Of a stretch of DNA of 64,000 nucleotides, positions 24,030-35,717 are shown piece by piece (positions within the stretch are counted from its first letter, which is position 1; each line of letters opens with the position of its first letter). This DNA is from Feifania hominis (GTDB taxonomy: Bacteria > Bacillota > Clostridia > Oscillospirales > Feifaniaceae): positions 558,001 through 622,000 of the forward strand of contig NZ_JACRSP010000002.1 in NCBI RefSeq assembly GCF_014384765.1, written 5' to 3'. The position numbers and the translations under genes were made by a program. A model generated the notes under the pieces. It made no database searches. It saw only the letters and a program-made list of their open reading frames with translations, and was not told where the DNA came from.

Positions 24030-24233
24030 CTAAGAAATCTTGATCACGTCGTAGCCCGCCTCTTTGATGGCGGCAACCGCATCGTCAAAGGCCGTCTCCC
24101 GGCTGGAATTGACAATGACTTTGCCGATGTCAATCATATCGACCGTGAGGTCTTCAATGGGTGACAGGGCGTTTTTAATATTGCTGACGCAGTGGGCGCC
24201 GCCCATTCCGCCAATGGTGATTTCTCTGACCAT
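24030..24233 (-). CDS. CopZ/HMA-like protein with incomplete metal-binding motif
   Basis: The 67-residue protein has the beta-alpha-beta-beta-alpha-beta pattern of heavy-metal-associated domains (MVREITIGGMGGAHCVSNIKNALS to DDAVAAIKEAGYDVIKIS). The copper motif is normally GMTCxxC, but here it reads GMGGAHC, so the first cysteine is a glycine. Copper transfer through a CxxC pair is therefore unlikely. The single Cys next to His and the adjacent thioredoxin gene may mean a thiol role. The ATG follows GGAGGAG. It is the first gene of the operon with trxA; no copper ATPase is nearby. Confidence 0.85.
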   Translation of the reverse strand: MVREITIGGMGGAHCVSNIKNALSPIEDLTVDMIDIGKVIVNSSRETAFDDAVAAIKEAGYDVIKIS

Positions 24234-24291
24234 GTGTCTCTCCTCCCCGCGGCAGCCGCCGCAGAAAAAATCCCTGGTTGATGCTACTACC

Positions 24292-24297
24292 ATTATA
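24292..24297 (-). promoter_or_regulatory. -10 box of the copZ-like/trxA operon
   Basis: A perfect TATAAT on the minus strand lies about 60 bp before the start codon. The -35 position (GTTTAT) is poor. Confidence 0.5.
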
Positions 24298-24353
24298 CAC
24301 GAATCGGCGGGTAAATAAACCATATGAGAAAATTTTACACAGCCGTATCTGAC

Positions 24354-24383
24354 AAAAAGGCGGGACACCACCGGCGTCCCGCC
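24354..24383 (-). terminator. Terminator of yebC
   Basis: GGCGGGAC/GTCCCGCC stem with a T-run (TTTTT) on the minus strand, 10 bp after the yebC stop. Confidence 0.88.
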
Positions 24384-24392
24384 TTTGCTCGC

Positions 24393-25133
24393 TCACTCTT
24401 CGTCCGGCTCATTCTCCCAGTTGTGCCAGACGTTCTGCACATCGTCGTTGTCGTCGAGGTGCTCGAGAAGCAGCCCCATCTTTTTGAGGTTTTCGTCTCC
24501 CTCAACCGTGACATAGGTCGAGGGCACCATCTCGTTCTCCGAGGAGAGCAGCGTGTACTTGCGCTCCAGCGCCTCGCGCACCACCGACAGCTCGTTCGGG
24601 TCGGTGTAGACGGTGTAGACCTCCTCGTCGGCCTCGTCGGCGAAGTCCGCCGCGCCCGCCTCGAGAGCGTCCATCATCACGGTGTCGGCGTCGAGGCCCT
24701 CTTTCTCAATGGCGATGACGCCCTTTTTCTCAAACATCCACGACACCGAGCCGCTCTGGCCGAGATTGCCGCCGAACTTGTCAAAGTAGTGGCGCATATC
24801 GCCAGCCGTGCGGTTGCGGTTGTCGGTGAGAGTCTCGACAATCACGGCGACGCCGCAGGGGCCGTAGCCCTCGTAGGTGATATCCTCGTAGTTTTCGGTG
24901 TTGCCGGCGTCCTGCGCCTTTTTGATCAGGCGGTCAATGTTCTCGTTTGGCACGTTGTTCTGCTTGGCCTTGGCAATCAGATCGCGCAGCTTGGAGTTGG
25001 AGGTCGGATCGGCCCCGCCCTCTTTCACGGCCATGCTGATCTCGCGGCCGATTCTGCTGAAGACCTTGGCGCGCTGGGCGTCGGTCTTTCCCTTTTTGTG
25101 CATGATGTTTTTCCACTTGGAATGTCCAGACAC
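24393..25133 (-). CDS. yebC: YebC/PmpR family protein
   Basis: The 246-residue protein has the invariant N-terminus MSGHSKWKNIMHKKGKTDA and the TYEGYGPCGVAVIVETLTDNRNRT motif of the YebC/TACO1 family. These proteins have been described as transcription factors and, more recently, as ribosome-associated factors that help translate proline-rich stretches. It is monocistronic with its own promoter and terminator, downstream of mrnC-yitT. Confidence 0.97.
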   Translation of the reverse strand: MSGHSKWKNIMHKKGKTDAQRAKVFSRIGREISMAVKEGGADPTSNSKLRDLIAKAKQNNVPNENIDRLIKKAQDAGNTENYEDITYEGYGPCGVAVIVETLTDNRNRTAGDMRHYFDKFGGNLGQSGSVSWMFEKKGVIAIEKEGLDADTVMMDALEAGAADFADEADEEVYTVYTDPNELSVVREALERKYTLLSSENEMVPSTYVTVEGDENLKKMGLLLEHLDDNDDVQNVWHNWENEPDEE

Positions 25134-25204
25134 TTACAATTCCCCCAGATACAGTTTTGCCTGCGGCAGGCGGCCCAATGTGGCCGCAATCATTCGTACA
25201 GAAT

Positions 25205-25234
25205 ATTCTACCATATGGGGCAACACACTGTCAA
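25205..25234 (-). promoter_or_regulatory. Promoter of yebC
   Basis: TTGACA (25229-25234) and TAGAAT (25205-25210) are 18 bp apart on the minus strand, giving a leader of about 70 nt that contains a small GC-rich hairpin (GCCTGCCGCAGGC). Confidence 0.72.
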
Positions 25235-25237
25235 AGG

Positions 25238-26104
25238 TCACTTTTGCGCGGCCTTGAAGCCCTCGCCGAGCACCTCGGTCGCGTCGGTGACAATCAGAAA
25301 GGCCTCGGGGTCGATCTCGTGGACGAGCCGGCGCACGGTGTAGGATTCGTTTCGCCGCACCACGCACAGCAGCACCGGCTTGTCGGAACCGGTGTAAAAG
25401 CCCTTGCCCGGCAGTACTGTGAGGCCGCGCGAGAGCGACTGTGTGATGGCCTCGCCGATCTCCTGCTCCCGGTCGGAGATAATATAGAGCAGCTTTGCGT
25501 AGTCGAGCCCGTCGAGCACGCGGTTGATGAGCGTCGTCGAGATATACATGACGATGACCGCGTAGAGGATGCTCTCCAGATTGCGGTAGGCAACGCCCGC
25601 GAAGAGCACCACCGCGCCGTCGATCATCATAATCAGGGAGCCGAGCGTCATGTGGGGCACAGCGCGGCGCACGAGCAGCGCGAGCAGATCCGTGCCGCCG
25701 GAGCTGCCGCCGCGCATGAAGATCAGCGACAGGCCAAGCCCCGAGAGCACACCGCCGAAGATGGCCGCGAGCAGCCGGTCGCCCTCGTAGCACGGCAGAT
25801 AGTTTGTGATCAGGTCAATCGCCACCGAGGAGACGACCGTGCCGTAGATCGACTTGATGAGAACATCGCGCCCGAGCGCCTTTGCGCCCGCGAGAAAGAG
25901 CGGCACATTAAACAGCAGAATCATCAGGCCGATGGGCAGGCCGAACAGATGGTTGAGCACAGTCGACAGACCCGACACACCGCCCGCTGCGATCTGGTTC
26001 GGCGCGAGAAAGGCGGCCACGCCGAAAGCCATCACAATACTGCCCGCTGTGACGAAGAGGTAGTCGACAACCCTCTGACCAAGCTTTGATTTTGCCGTCT
26101 TCAT
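25238..26104 (-). CDS. YitT family membrane protein (DUF161/DUF2179)
   Basis: The 288-residue protein has five or six hydrophobic helices (about 12-190) with the family signatures LAPNQIAAGGVSGLSTVL and RGGSSGGTDLLALLV. A cytosolic C-terminal DUF2179 domain follows (about 215-288, LYIISDREQEIGEAI to DPEAFLIVTDATEVLGEGF). Members of the family are common in Firmicutes; their transport substrate is unknown. Its ATG overlaps the mrnC stop by four bases (ATGA). Confidence 0.95.
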   Translation of the reverse strand: MKTAKSKLGQRVVDYLFVTAGSIVMAFGVAAFLAPNQIAAGGVSGLSTVLNHLFGLPIGLMILLFNVPLFLAGAKALGRDVLIKSIYGTVVSSVAIDLITNYLPCYEGDRLLAAIFGGVLSGLGLSLIFMRGGSSGGTDLLALLVRRAVPHMTLGSLIMMIDGAVVLFAGVAYRNLESILYAVIVMYISTTLINRVLDGLDYAKLLYIISDREQEIGEAITQSLSRGLTVLPGKGFYTGSDKPVLLCVVRRNESYTVRRLVHEIDPEAFLIVTDATEVLGEGFKAAQK

Positions 26105-26508
26105 TCCCGCTTCTCCCCCTCCATAATCAAGTCCATCAGCTGACCGATGCGCTGCGTCTCCCCTTTGAGATAGAGGTAGCCGAACAGGGCCTCGACACCG
26201 GTCGCCCGGCTGTGGGTGACCGGGTCGCGGCTCTTGGCGCCGAGGGTCTTGCAGTTTCTGCCCCGGTGGTAGACGGCGTTTTCCTGCTCGGTGAGAACGG
26301 GCGCAATGCGCTCAAGCGCGTCGCTCTGTGCCGCGGCGCTGACAAGCCCGGTCGCCAGCGCGTGCAGTTTGCCCGAGGCGACAGCGCCGCCCGCGAGCAG
26401 CCGCTCGCGCACCGCAAGTTCATAGACAGCATCGCCGAGATAGGCCAGGGTGAGACCGTTGTATTCATCCGCCCGGGCGGAGAGATCGGGATAGCTCTGT
26501 GTCAGCAT
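26101..26508 (-). CDS. mrnC: Mini-ribonuclease III
   Basis: The 135-residue enzyme is a homodimeric RNase III catalytic domain without the dsRNA-binding domain; in Bacillus it matures 23S rRNA. The catalytic motif is LAYLGDAVYELAVRERLL (about 19-36), with the second acidic site near GVEALFGYLYL. The ATG at 26508 has AAGGAG five bases upstream; a GTG two codons earlier would sit on that site. It overlaps yitT. Confidence 0.95.
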   Translation of the reverse strand: MLTQSYPDLSARADEYNGLTLAYLGDAVYELAVRERLLAGGAVASGKLHALATGLVSAAAQSDALERIAPVLTEQENAVYHRGRNCKTLGAKSRDPVTHSRATGVEALFGYLYLKGETQRIGQLMDLIMEGEKRE

Positions 26509-26553
26509 ACGCACTCCTTGCCAATGTTTTCTTCTGACAGTAGTATATCACAA

Positions 26554-26583
26554 AAGGCCCGCGGGATACACCCCGCGGGCCTT
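26554..26583 (-). terminator. Terminator of the hrcA-grpE-dnaK-dnaJ operon
   Basis: A 12-bp stem AAGGCCCGCGGG/CCCGCGGGCCTT ends in TTTTG on the minus strand, just after dnaJ. Confidence 0.85.
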
Positions 26584-26594
26584 AGCGCTTCGCA

Positions 26595-27752
26595 TCAATA
26601 CTTGTTGTTGAAGCCCTCTTTGATCTTTTCAAAAAAGCTCTTCTGCTTTGCCTGCTGGTTGTTGTCCATACTCTTGGCAAATTCGCGCAGAAGCTCTTTT
26701 TGGTTCTTTTTGAGGTTTTTCGGCACCTCGACGACAACCTTTGCGTACATGTCGCCGCGACCGCGCGAATTGAGCCGCGGCACACCCTTGCCCGCAAACT
26801 TGAAGACCGCGTCGGTCTGTGTGCCCTCGGGCAGCGTGTAGCTCACCTTGCCGTCGACGGTGGGCACCTCGAGCTCGGCGCCGAGCGCCGCGTCGACAAA
26901 GCTCACCGGCAGATCGAGATAGAGGTCAAAGCCGCGCCGCTCAAAGATGGCGTGCGGACGCACGCGCACCGTCACGAGCAGATCGCCCGCGGGGCCTCCC
27001 CGCGAGCCCGCGTGGCCCTGGCCGCGCAGGTAGATGGTCTGACCGTCGTCGATGCCGGCGGGAATCTTGATTTCAATCTTGCGGCGGTGGCGCACCGCGC
27101 CGCGTCCACCGCAGGTCTTGCAGGCCTCTTTGACAATCTGGCCCGTGCCGCCGCACTGATCGCATGCGCGCACGGTGGTCATGTAGCCGAGCATGCTGCG
27201 CTGCTGCACTTTCACCTGGCCCGTGCCGTGGCAGTGCGGGCAGGTCTCGGGCTTGGTGCCCGGCGCGGCGCCCGAGCCGCCGCAGGTGTCGCACTTTTCG
27301 ATGCGGTCGACCTGCACCTGCTTCTCACAGCCGAAGACCGCCTCCTCAAAGGAGAGGGTCACGACGCACTCGGCGTCCTCCCCTTTCTGGGGGCCGCGCC
27401 GCGCGCTGCTCCCGCCGCCAAAGCCGCCGCCGAAAAAGCTCTCGAAAATATCGCCGAAGCCCGAGAAGTCGCCAAAGCCCTCAAACCCGGCGCCGCCCGC
27501 ACCGCCCGCGGCAAAGTTCGGGTCCACACCCGCGAAGCCGAACTGGTCGTAACGGCTCTTCTTCTCAGCGTCCGAGAGAACTTCATAGGCCTCGCCCACC
27601 TCTTTGAATTTCATCTCGGCCACCTTGTCTCCCGGGTTCATATCGGGGTGATATTTTTTCGCGAGCTTGCGGTAAGCCTTTTTGATGTCGTCGGCAGAAG
27701 CGCCCTTTTGCAGGCCCAGTACTTCATAGTAATCGCGTTTGTTCTCTGCCAT
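26595..27752 (-). CDS. dnaJ: Chaperone DnaJ (Hsp40, type I)
   Basis: The 385-residue DnaK co-chaperone has the J domain with HPD in YHPDMNPGDK (about 35), a Gly/Phe-rich linker (GGAGGAGFEGFGDFSGFGD), four CxxCxGxG zinc repeats (CDTCGGSG, CPHCHGTG, CDQCGGTG, CKTCGGRG, about 150-215) and the C-terminal substrate-binding domain. The start MAENKRDYYEVLG matches the family; a GTG three codons upstream is discarded. It is the last gene of the heat-shock operon. Confidence 0.97.
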   Translation of the reverse strand: MAENKRDYYEVLGLQKGASADDIKKAYRKLAKKYHPDMNPGDKVAEMKFKEVGEAYEVLSDAEKKSRYDQFGFAGVDPNFAAGGAGGAGFEGFGDFSGFGDIFESFFGGGFGGGSSARRGPQKGEDAECVVTLSFEEAVFGCEKQVQVDRIEKCDTCGGSGAAPGTKPETCPHCHGTGQVKVQQRSMLGYMTTVRACDQCGGTGQIVKEACKTCGGRGAVRHRRKIEIKIPAGIDDGQTIYLRGQGHAGSRGGPAGDLLVTVRVRPHAIFERRGFDLYLDLPVSFVDAALGAELEVPTVDGKVSYTLPEGTQTDAVFKFAGKGVPRLNSRGRGDMYAKVVVEVPKNLKKNQKELLREFAKSMDNNQQAKQKSFFEKIKEGFNNKY

Positions 27753-27807
27753 AGTTCTCACACCCTTGATGCACCCGCGTCGATCGGATGCCTACTATAC
27801 GAAACCG

Positions 27808-27830
27808 CGGGGGAGCACTGGGCTCCCCCG
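27808..27830 (-). other. Hairpin in the dnaK-dnaJ gap
   Basis: A perfect 9-bp stem CGGGGGAGC/GCTCCCCCG with a 5-nt loop lies between dnaK and dnaJ and has no T-run. It may be a processing or partial termination site that lowers dnaJ relative to dnaK. Confidence 0.5.
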
Positions 27831-27843
27831 TTCGGCTCGGTTC

Positions 27844-29697
<1,854 letters not shown>

Positions 29698-29743
29698 AGT
29701 AATTTCCTCCCTATCTTAAAGAAAAATATTCTCTTTGCTCGGT

Positions 29744-30322
29744 TTAATTTGCCACTTTCACCATCGAGTAGCGCAGAACGCGGTCCTTGAACAGATACCC
29801 TTTCTGCATCACCTCGGCGATGGCGTTCTCGGGCAGGCTCTCATCTTCAACGTGGGCGATCGCATAGTGAAACGCCGGGTCGAAAGGAACGCTGTTGTCA
29901 ATTTCGCTGACGCCCATCTTTGTGAGAATATCCTGGTACGACTTGAGCACCAGCGCCACGCCCTTGCGGAAAGGCTCCTGCTCGTCGCCCTCGCAGGCGA
30001 GCGCGTGCTCGAGATTGTCGAGCACCGGTAGCAGCTCCTTGAGCGTCGCCATCTGAGCGTCGGCGTAGAGGGCGTCTTTCTCCTTCTGGGTTCGCTTGCG
30101 GTAGTTGTCGTACTCGGCCGCCATGCGCAGATACTTTTCGTTGAGTTCGTCAAAGTTTCCCTTGAGTTCGTCAAAAGCGCCTCTCTCCACCATATCGGAC
30201 TGCTCGGGCGCCTGCGGCTCGGTGTTCTCGGGTTGTGTCTCGTCCTGTAAAGTCTCCTGGGGCTGTTCGGGCTGCGGATCCTGCTGCCCGCCGTTCTTTT
30301 TTGTCTCTTCCTGATTTGGCAA
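29744..30322 (-). CDS. grpE: Nucleotide exchange factor GrpE
   Basis: The 192-residue DnaK nucleotide-exchange factor has a disordered Gln/Glu/Pro-rich N-terminus (about 1-40), a long coiled coil (about 45-85) and the family core LLPVLDNLEHAL and VPFDPAFHYAIAHVEDESLPENAIAEVMQKGY. The start is TTG at 30322, eight bases after GGAGG. Confidence 0.97.
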   Translation of the reverse strand: MPNQEETKKNGGQQDPQPEQPQETLQDETQPENTEPQAPEQSDMVERGAFDELKGNFDELNEKYLRMAAEYDNYRKRTQKEKDALYADAQMATLKELLPVLDNLEHALACEGDEQEPFRKGVALVLKSYQDILTKMGVSEIDNSVPFDPAFHYAIAHVEDESLPENAIAEVMQKGYLFKDRVLRYSMVKVAN

Positions 30323-30349
30323 TGTTCACGCCTCCGTCATTTCGTCATG

Positions 30350-31390
30350 TTATTCGTCGTCATAGAACGTCTCTGAGAGAAGTTTGCTCAACGTTTTGGT
30401 AAAGTAGTCAAGTTTTCCCACAACTTTGCTGTAGTCCATGCGCGTCGGCCCGATGATGCCAATCGCGCCCACCACTTTCTCGCCCACTCGGTAGTTGCCG
30501 ATAATCAAGCTGCTCTGCAGTACCGAGAGCACCGGGTTCTCATCGCCGATGATGATGCGAATGCCCGTATCTGCAGTGGGGGCGAGCATGTTCTTGATCT
30601 CCTGCTTGTCGCCGAGAAAGTTGAAAAACTCCTTTGCCCGCGACACGTCGCGGTACTCGGGAAAGTCGAGAATGTTTCCGACTCCCTCGGTGAAGACCTC
30701 GGTCTGATCGATCTCGCTGAGCGTCTGTTCCACAAAGCGCAGAATCGGCTGCAAAAAGAAGCGAAACTCCATGAGCTCGTCCTCGAGCCGGCTGATGCGC
30801 CTGAGCGTAATCAAGTCGAGCGGCACACCGGTCAGCCGCCGCTGCAGGATGGCGGCGATGCGCCCGAGGGTGTCGGGGTCGATCTCGACGTTGAGCCGGC
30901 AGACACGGTTTTTGATCAGGCCGTTCGACGTCATCACCACTAAGAGAAACGTGTGGCGGTCGATGTAGAGCATCTCGAGACGCTTGATGTAGTTGGTGTT
31001 GAAGTGCGGCGTGAGCGCCAGCGACGTATAGGCCGTCAGCTCCGAGATGATGCGGTTCGCGTTGGCGAGCGCCTGCTCAAGCTCGGTGATGCGCATCGAG
31101 AGCCCCTCGTCGATGCGGCTCTTCTCGCGCTTCGACAGGCTGTAGCGGCCCATCAGGCTCGTCACGTAGGTGCGGTAGCCGAGATCGGTCGGCACACGGC
31201 CGGCCGAGGTGTGGGGCTGCTCCAGGTAGCCGAGCTCGGTCAGCTCCGCCATCTCGTTTCGGATGGTGGCCGACGAAAACGACATCTGGTAATTCTCCAG
31301 AATCGCCTTGGAGCCCACCGGCTCCGCCGTCTGAATATAGGTCTCGATCAGCGCATGCAGAATCTGTTTTTTTCTCTCGGAGAGCTCCAC
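30350..31390 (-). CDS. hrcA: Heat-inducible transcription repressor HrcA
   Basis: The 346-residue repressor has an N-terminal winged helix (LSERKKQILHALIETYIQTAEPVGSKAI to SFSSATIRNEMAELTELGYL) and the C-terminal HrcA/GAF-like region ending in GPTRMDYSKVVGKLDYF. It binds CIRCE elements; the perfect CIRCE element just upstream makes it autoregulatory. The start codon is GTG. It is the first gene of hrcA-grpE-dnaK-dnaJ, the class I heat-shock operon of Firmicutes. Confidence 0.98.
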   Translation of the reverse strand: MELSERKKQILHALIETYIQTAEPVGSKAILENYQMSFSSATIRNEMAELTELGYLEQPHTSAGRVPTDLGYRTYVTSLMGRYSLSKREKSRIDEGLSMRITELEQALANANRIISELTAYTSLALTPHFNTNYIKRLEMLYIDRHTFLLVVMTSNGLIKNRVCRLNVEIDPDTLGRIAAILQRRLTGVPLDLITLRRISRLEDELMEFRFFLQPILRFVEQTLSEIDQTEVFTEGVGNILDFPEYRDVSRAKEFFNFLGDKQEIKNMLAPTADTGIRIIIGDENPVLSVLQSSLIIGNYRVGEKVVGAIGIIGPTRMDYSKVVGKLDYFTKTLSKLLSETFYDDE

Positions 31391-31422
31391 TTCGATTCAC
31401 CCGTCTTTCCGTGCTTTCTGTT

Positions 31423-31449
31423 TTAGCACTCCGCACTTTCGAGTGCTAA
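31423..31449 (-). promoter_or_regulatory. CIRCE element (HrcA operator)
   Basis: TTAGCACTC-N9-GAGTGCTAA is a perfect match to the CIRCE consensus. It lies about 30 bp before the hrcA start and just downstream of the promoter. Confidence 0.98.
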
Positions 31450-31460
31450 CTTCAGTATTA

Positions 31461-31489
31461 AATTTACCACTTCCCCCGTACCCTGTCAA
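31461..31489 (-). promoter_or_regulatory. Heat-shock operon promoter
   Basis: TTGACA (31484-31489) and TAAATT (31461-31466) are 17 bp apart on the minus strand; CIRCE covers the transcription start region. Confidence 0.85.
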
Positions 31490-31538
31490 GTGGCCAATTG
31501 TAAATAAACTATTAATTCCCGCAGGCTGCCTGAGGCCG

Positions 31539-31564
31539 AAAAAAGGGCGGCCTTTCGGCCGCCC
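31539..31564 (-). terminator. Terminator of lepA-hemW
   Basis: GGGCGGCC/GGCCGCCC with a TTTC loop is followed by TTTTTT on the minus strand, 9 bp after the hemW stop. Confidence 0.92.
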
Positions 31565-31572
31565 CCAATCGC

Positions 31573-32734
31573 TCAGGAAAAATCGATCAGATCGCTTAAT
31601 ATATGGTTTGAAACATACATGCCCTCGTCGGTCAGGCGTACGCAGGCGCCGTCGTCCACTGCGAGCGAGCGCGCCAGATAGGGCTGCAGCTTCTGCCCGA
31701 AGAGCTCGTCGAACTGTCGACGGAAGAGCCGGAAAAAGGCCGCCTTGTCCACCCCGTCCGCCAGGCGCAGGCGGAGCATGACATACTCGCCGATGTTCTC
31801 GCGCAGAGGGATCTCGAAGTAGTCCTCGACAATGCCCTCGAAGTTGTTCTTTGAGGCGGCGATGTAGCGCTCCATATCCGCTGCGAAGCGAAAACGCTTG
31901 CCGCAGAAGTAGGAGGCTGCCGCCGTACCGAGGCCCAGATAGTCGTCGCAGTTCCAGTAGCGCAGGTTGTGGCGGCTCTCAAAGCCCTCGCGGGCGTAGT
32001 TGGAAATCTCATAGTGGCGGTACCCCGCCTCGCCGAGCAGCCGGACGGCAAGCTCGTACATGGCGACCTCGCTCTCCTCATCGGGCAGCGCGAGGCTCGC
32101 TCGCCGCTCGAAGAACGGCGTGCCCTCTTCGATTTGCAGCCCGTAGGCCGAAACATGTTCGGGCCCAAGCTCTATCACCCGCCGCAATGTCTCGGCGAAG
32201 CTCTCGGGCGTCTGCTGCGGGATGCCGTACATCAGATCGACGCTCACATTTTGAAACCTGAGCTTTCGCGCGAGCGTGTAGGTCTCAAGAAACTGCTCCC
32301 AGGTGTGCAGTCTCCCGAGGGCCGCGAGCTCTTCATCGTGAGTGGACTGAAGCCCGATCGACAGACGGTTGACCCCCGCCCGCCGCAGCGCCCGCAGCGT
32401 CTTCTTCATGGCCGAGGCGGGGTTGACCTCCACGGTGATCTCGCAGTCACGCGCAAGGCGAAAGTTCTTTTTCACCCGGGCGAAGAGTTCGCCGATCTGC
32501 TTCGGCGTCAGAAGCGACGGCGTGCCCCCGCCGACATAGAGCGTGCCCACAACACAGGCCGATGTCTGGAGCGAGTAGGCCTCCATTTGTAAATACAGAG
32601 CGTTTAAATACTCATCTATTTTACTTTTAGGAGCCTCTTTGGAGTAAAAATCGCAGTAGCTGCACTTTCGCTCGCAGAACGGGATGTGCACATAGAGGCC
32701 GAGGGGCCTGTCTGCGCGCGGCGCGCGCGCGGGC

Positions 32735-32742
<8 letters not shown>
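31573..32742 (-). CDS. hemW: HemW-type radical SAM protein (heme chaperone, formerly HemN-like)
   Basis: The 389-residue protein has the radical SAM motif CERKCSYCDF (about 25-33), the GGGTPS motif, and the HemW signature HNLRYWNCDDYLGLG (about 258) that separates it from true HemN oxidases. HemW binds heme and is thought to insert it into target enzymes. The ATG overlaps the lepA stop by 8 bp. A longer reading frame upstream lies inside lepA and is not used. The lepA-hemW-hrcA order matches Bacillus. Confidence 0.93.
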
Positions 32743-34537
<1,795 letters not shown>

Positions 34538-34573
34538 TGAAGTCACCTCGGCTTTTGGAATTCCTATTTGTAA

Positions 34574-34579
34574 AGTATA
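34574..34579 (-). promoter_or_regulatory. -10 box of lepA
   Basis: TATACT on the minus strand, preceded by TTTGTGA. No convincing -35 box at 16-18 bp. Confidence 0.4.
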
Positions 34580-34633
34580 TCACAAAGCGTCGCCAAAAAA
34601 AATATACTTGTTCTTCTCAGGTGTGGGCGGCGG

Positions 34634-34642
34634 TGATATAAT
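34634..34642 (+). promoter_or_regulatory. Extended -10 promoter of mnmM
   Basis: TGATATAAT is an extended -10 element (TGN-TATAAT). The -35 region (TTCTCA) is weak, as is usual for this promoter class. Confidence 0.6.
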
Positions 34643-34731
34643 AAACCAGCAAACCGAAGCTCTTTGGGGTGCGCTGCGCCGTCTTTATCTGCGCGCTCAT
34701 CGCTTCCAATCTGCCTACCGGAGGGATGACA

Positions 34732-35295
34732 TTGATCGCCGAACTCAACGCCCTGGAGATCTGCCACCGCTATCTTCGCGGCATGGTCCGCCGCAGCGGC
34801 GTCTACGTCGACGCGACGGCCGGCCGCGGGCGGGACACCGAGCTTCTCTGCCGTCTCGCGGGCGAGGCGGGCGTCGTCTACGCCTTTGACATTCAGCGGG
34901 AGGCCGTCACCGCCACCCGTGCCCGGCTCGAGCAGGCGGGACTCCTGCCCCGCGCCCGGCTCATTCACGGCGGCCATGAGCGCATGGCGGACCATGTCCC
35001 TTCGGCCCACGGCGTGGTGTTCAACTTCGGCTTTCTGCCCGGCGGCGACCACAGCGTCTTCACGCGGGCTGAAACCAGTCTCGCGGCGCTCGACGCCGCG
35101 GCGGCTCTTCTGGAGCCGGGCGGGTTTCTCGCACTCACGCTCTACAGCGGCGGGCCGAACGGCTACGCCGAGCGCGACGCCGTGCTCTCGTGGCTCGAGG
35201 CGCTCGACCAGCGGCGCTTCACCGCCCTTGTCTGTCGCTTTGCAAACCGAAAAAACGATCCGCCTCTCTTCGCGGCAGTCGAAAAGCACCCATAG
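34732..35295 (+). CDS. mnmM: MnmM (YtqB) class I SAM-dependent tRNA methyltransferase
   Basis: The 187-residue enzyme has the class I methyltransferase motif YVDATAGRGRDTELL (about 25-40), the acidic loop AFDIQREAV, and the family-specific NFGFLPGGDHSVFT and LTLYSGGPNGYAE segments of YtqB. YtqB has been identified as MnmM, which makes mnm5 at the wobble U of certain tRNAs. I chose TTG at 34732, seven bases after GGAGG; an ATG two codons upstream directly follows the ribosome site and is less likely. It is monocistronic. Confidence 0.88.
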   Translation: MIAELNALEICHRYLRGMVRRSGVYVDATAGRGRDTELLCRLAGEAGVVYAFDIQREAVTATRARLEQAGLLPRARLIHGGHERMADHVPSAHGVVFNFGFLPGGDHSVFTRAETSLAALDAAAALLEPGGFLALTLYSGGPNGYAERDAVLSWLEALDQRRFTALVCRFANRKNDPPLFAAVEKHP

Positions 35296-35329
35296 CAAAG
35301 GCCCGCAGGGTTTCCCTGCGGGCCTTTGC
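35295..35329. terminator. Bidirectional terminator between mnmM and the gpr-spoIIP operon
   Basis: A perfect 16-bp stem (GCAAAGGCCCGCAGGG and its complement) with a TTT loop serves both convergent genes. The mnmM stop codon touches its first base. Confidence 0.85.
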
Positions 35330-35330
35330 T

Positions 35331-35669
35331 TCAGCCGATGGCCTCGGCGGTGTTCTGCACGGCGGTCAGAACCATCATGATGGGGTCGCTGATCGTCGCC
35401 GGCAGCAGCCGCAGCGCGATGTCCGTGCCGGTGCGGTAGAATTCCGCCACACCGAGCAGCGGCGTCGCATCGAGGTCGTAGGCCTGGTTGAAGAGCGTCA
35501 GCCGCGCCGTGTGCGGGCCCGTCGTCTCGTAGGTGAAGAGCTCCTGCTCGGAGTCGACGCCCACGTTTTTTCCGTTTCGGTCGGCGAGCATGAGCCCGGC
35601 ACAGAGCCCGAGCACCGCGAGCGTGACGAGAAACGCCACGGCAAACGCCTTTTTTTCACGTCTTCCCAA
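35331..35669 (-). CDS. Small membrane-anchored protein after spoIIP, unknown
   Basis: The 112-residue product has one N-terminal transmembrane helix (about 9-28) and a short extracytoplasmic domain (about 35-112) without known motifs. The proposed start is TTG with GGTGAT upstream, which is weak, so the start is uncertain. It lies 48 bp after spoIIP and is probably in the same unit, which may mean a sporulation role. Codon use is like that of its neighbours. Confidence 0.65.
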   Translation of the reverse strand: MGRREKKAFAVAFLVTLAVLGLCAGLMLADRNGKNVGVDSEQELFTYETTGPHTARLTLFNQAYDLDATPLLGVAEFYRTGTDIALRLLPATISDPIMMVLTAVQNTAEAIG

Positions 35670-35717
35670 ATCGCATCACCGCTGTCAGTATCCCCCGCGG
35701 GCGGCGGCCTTATCCCC

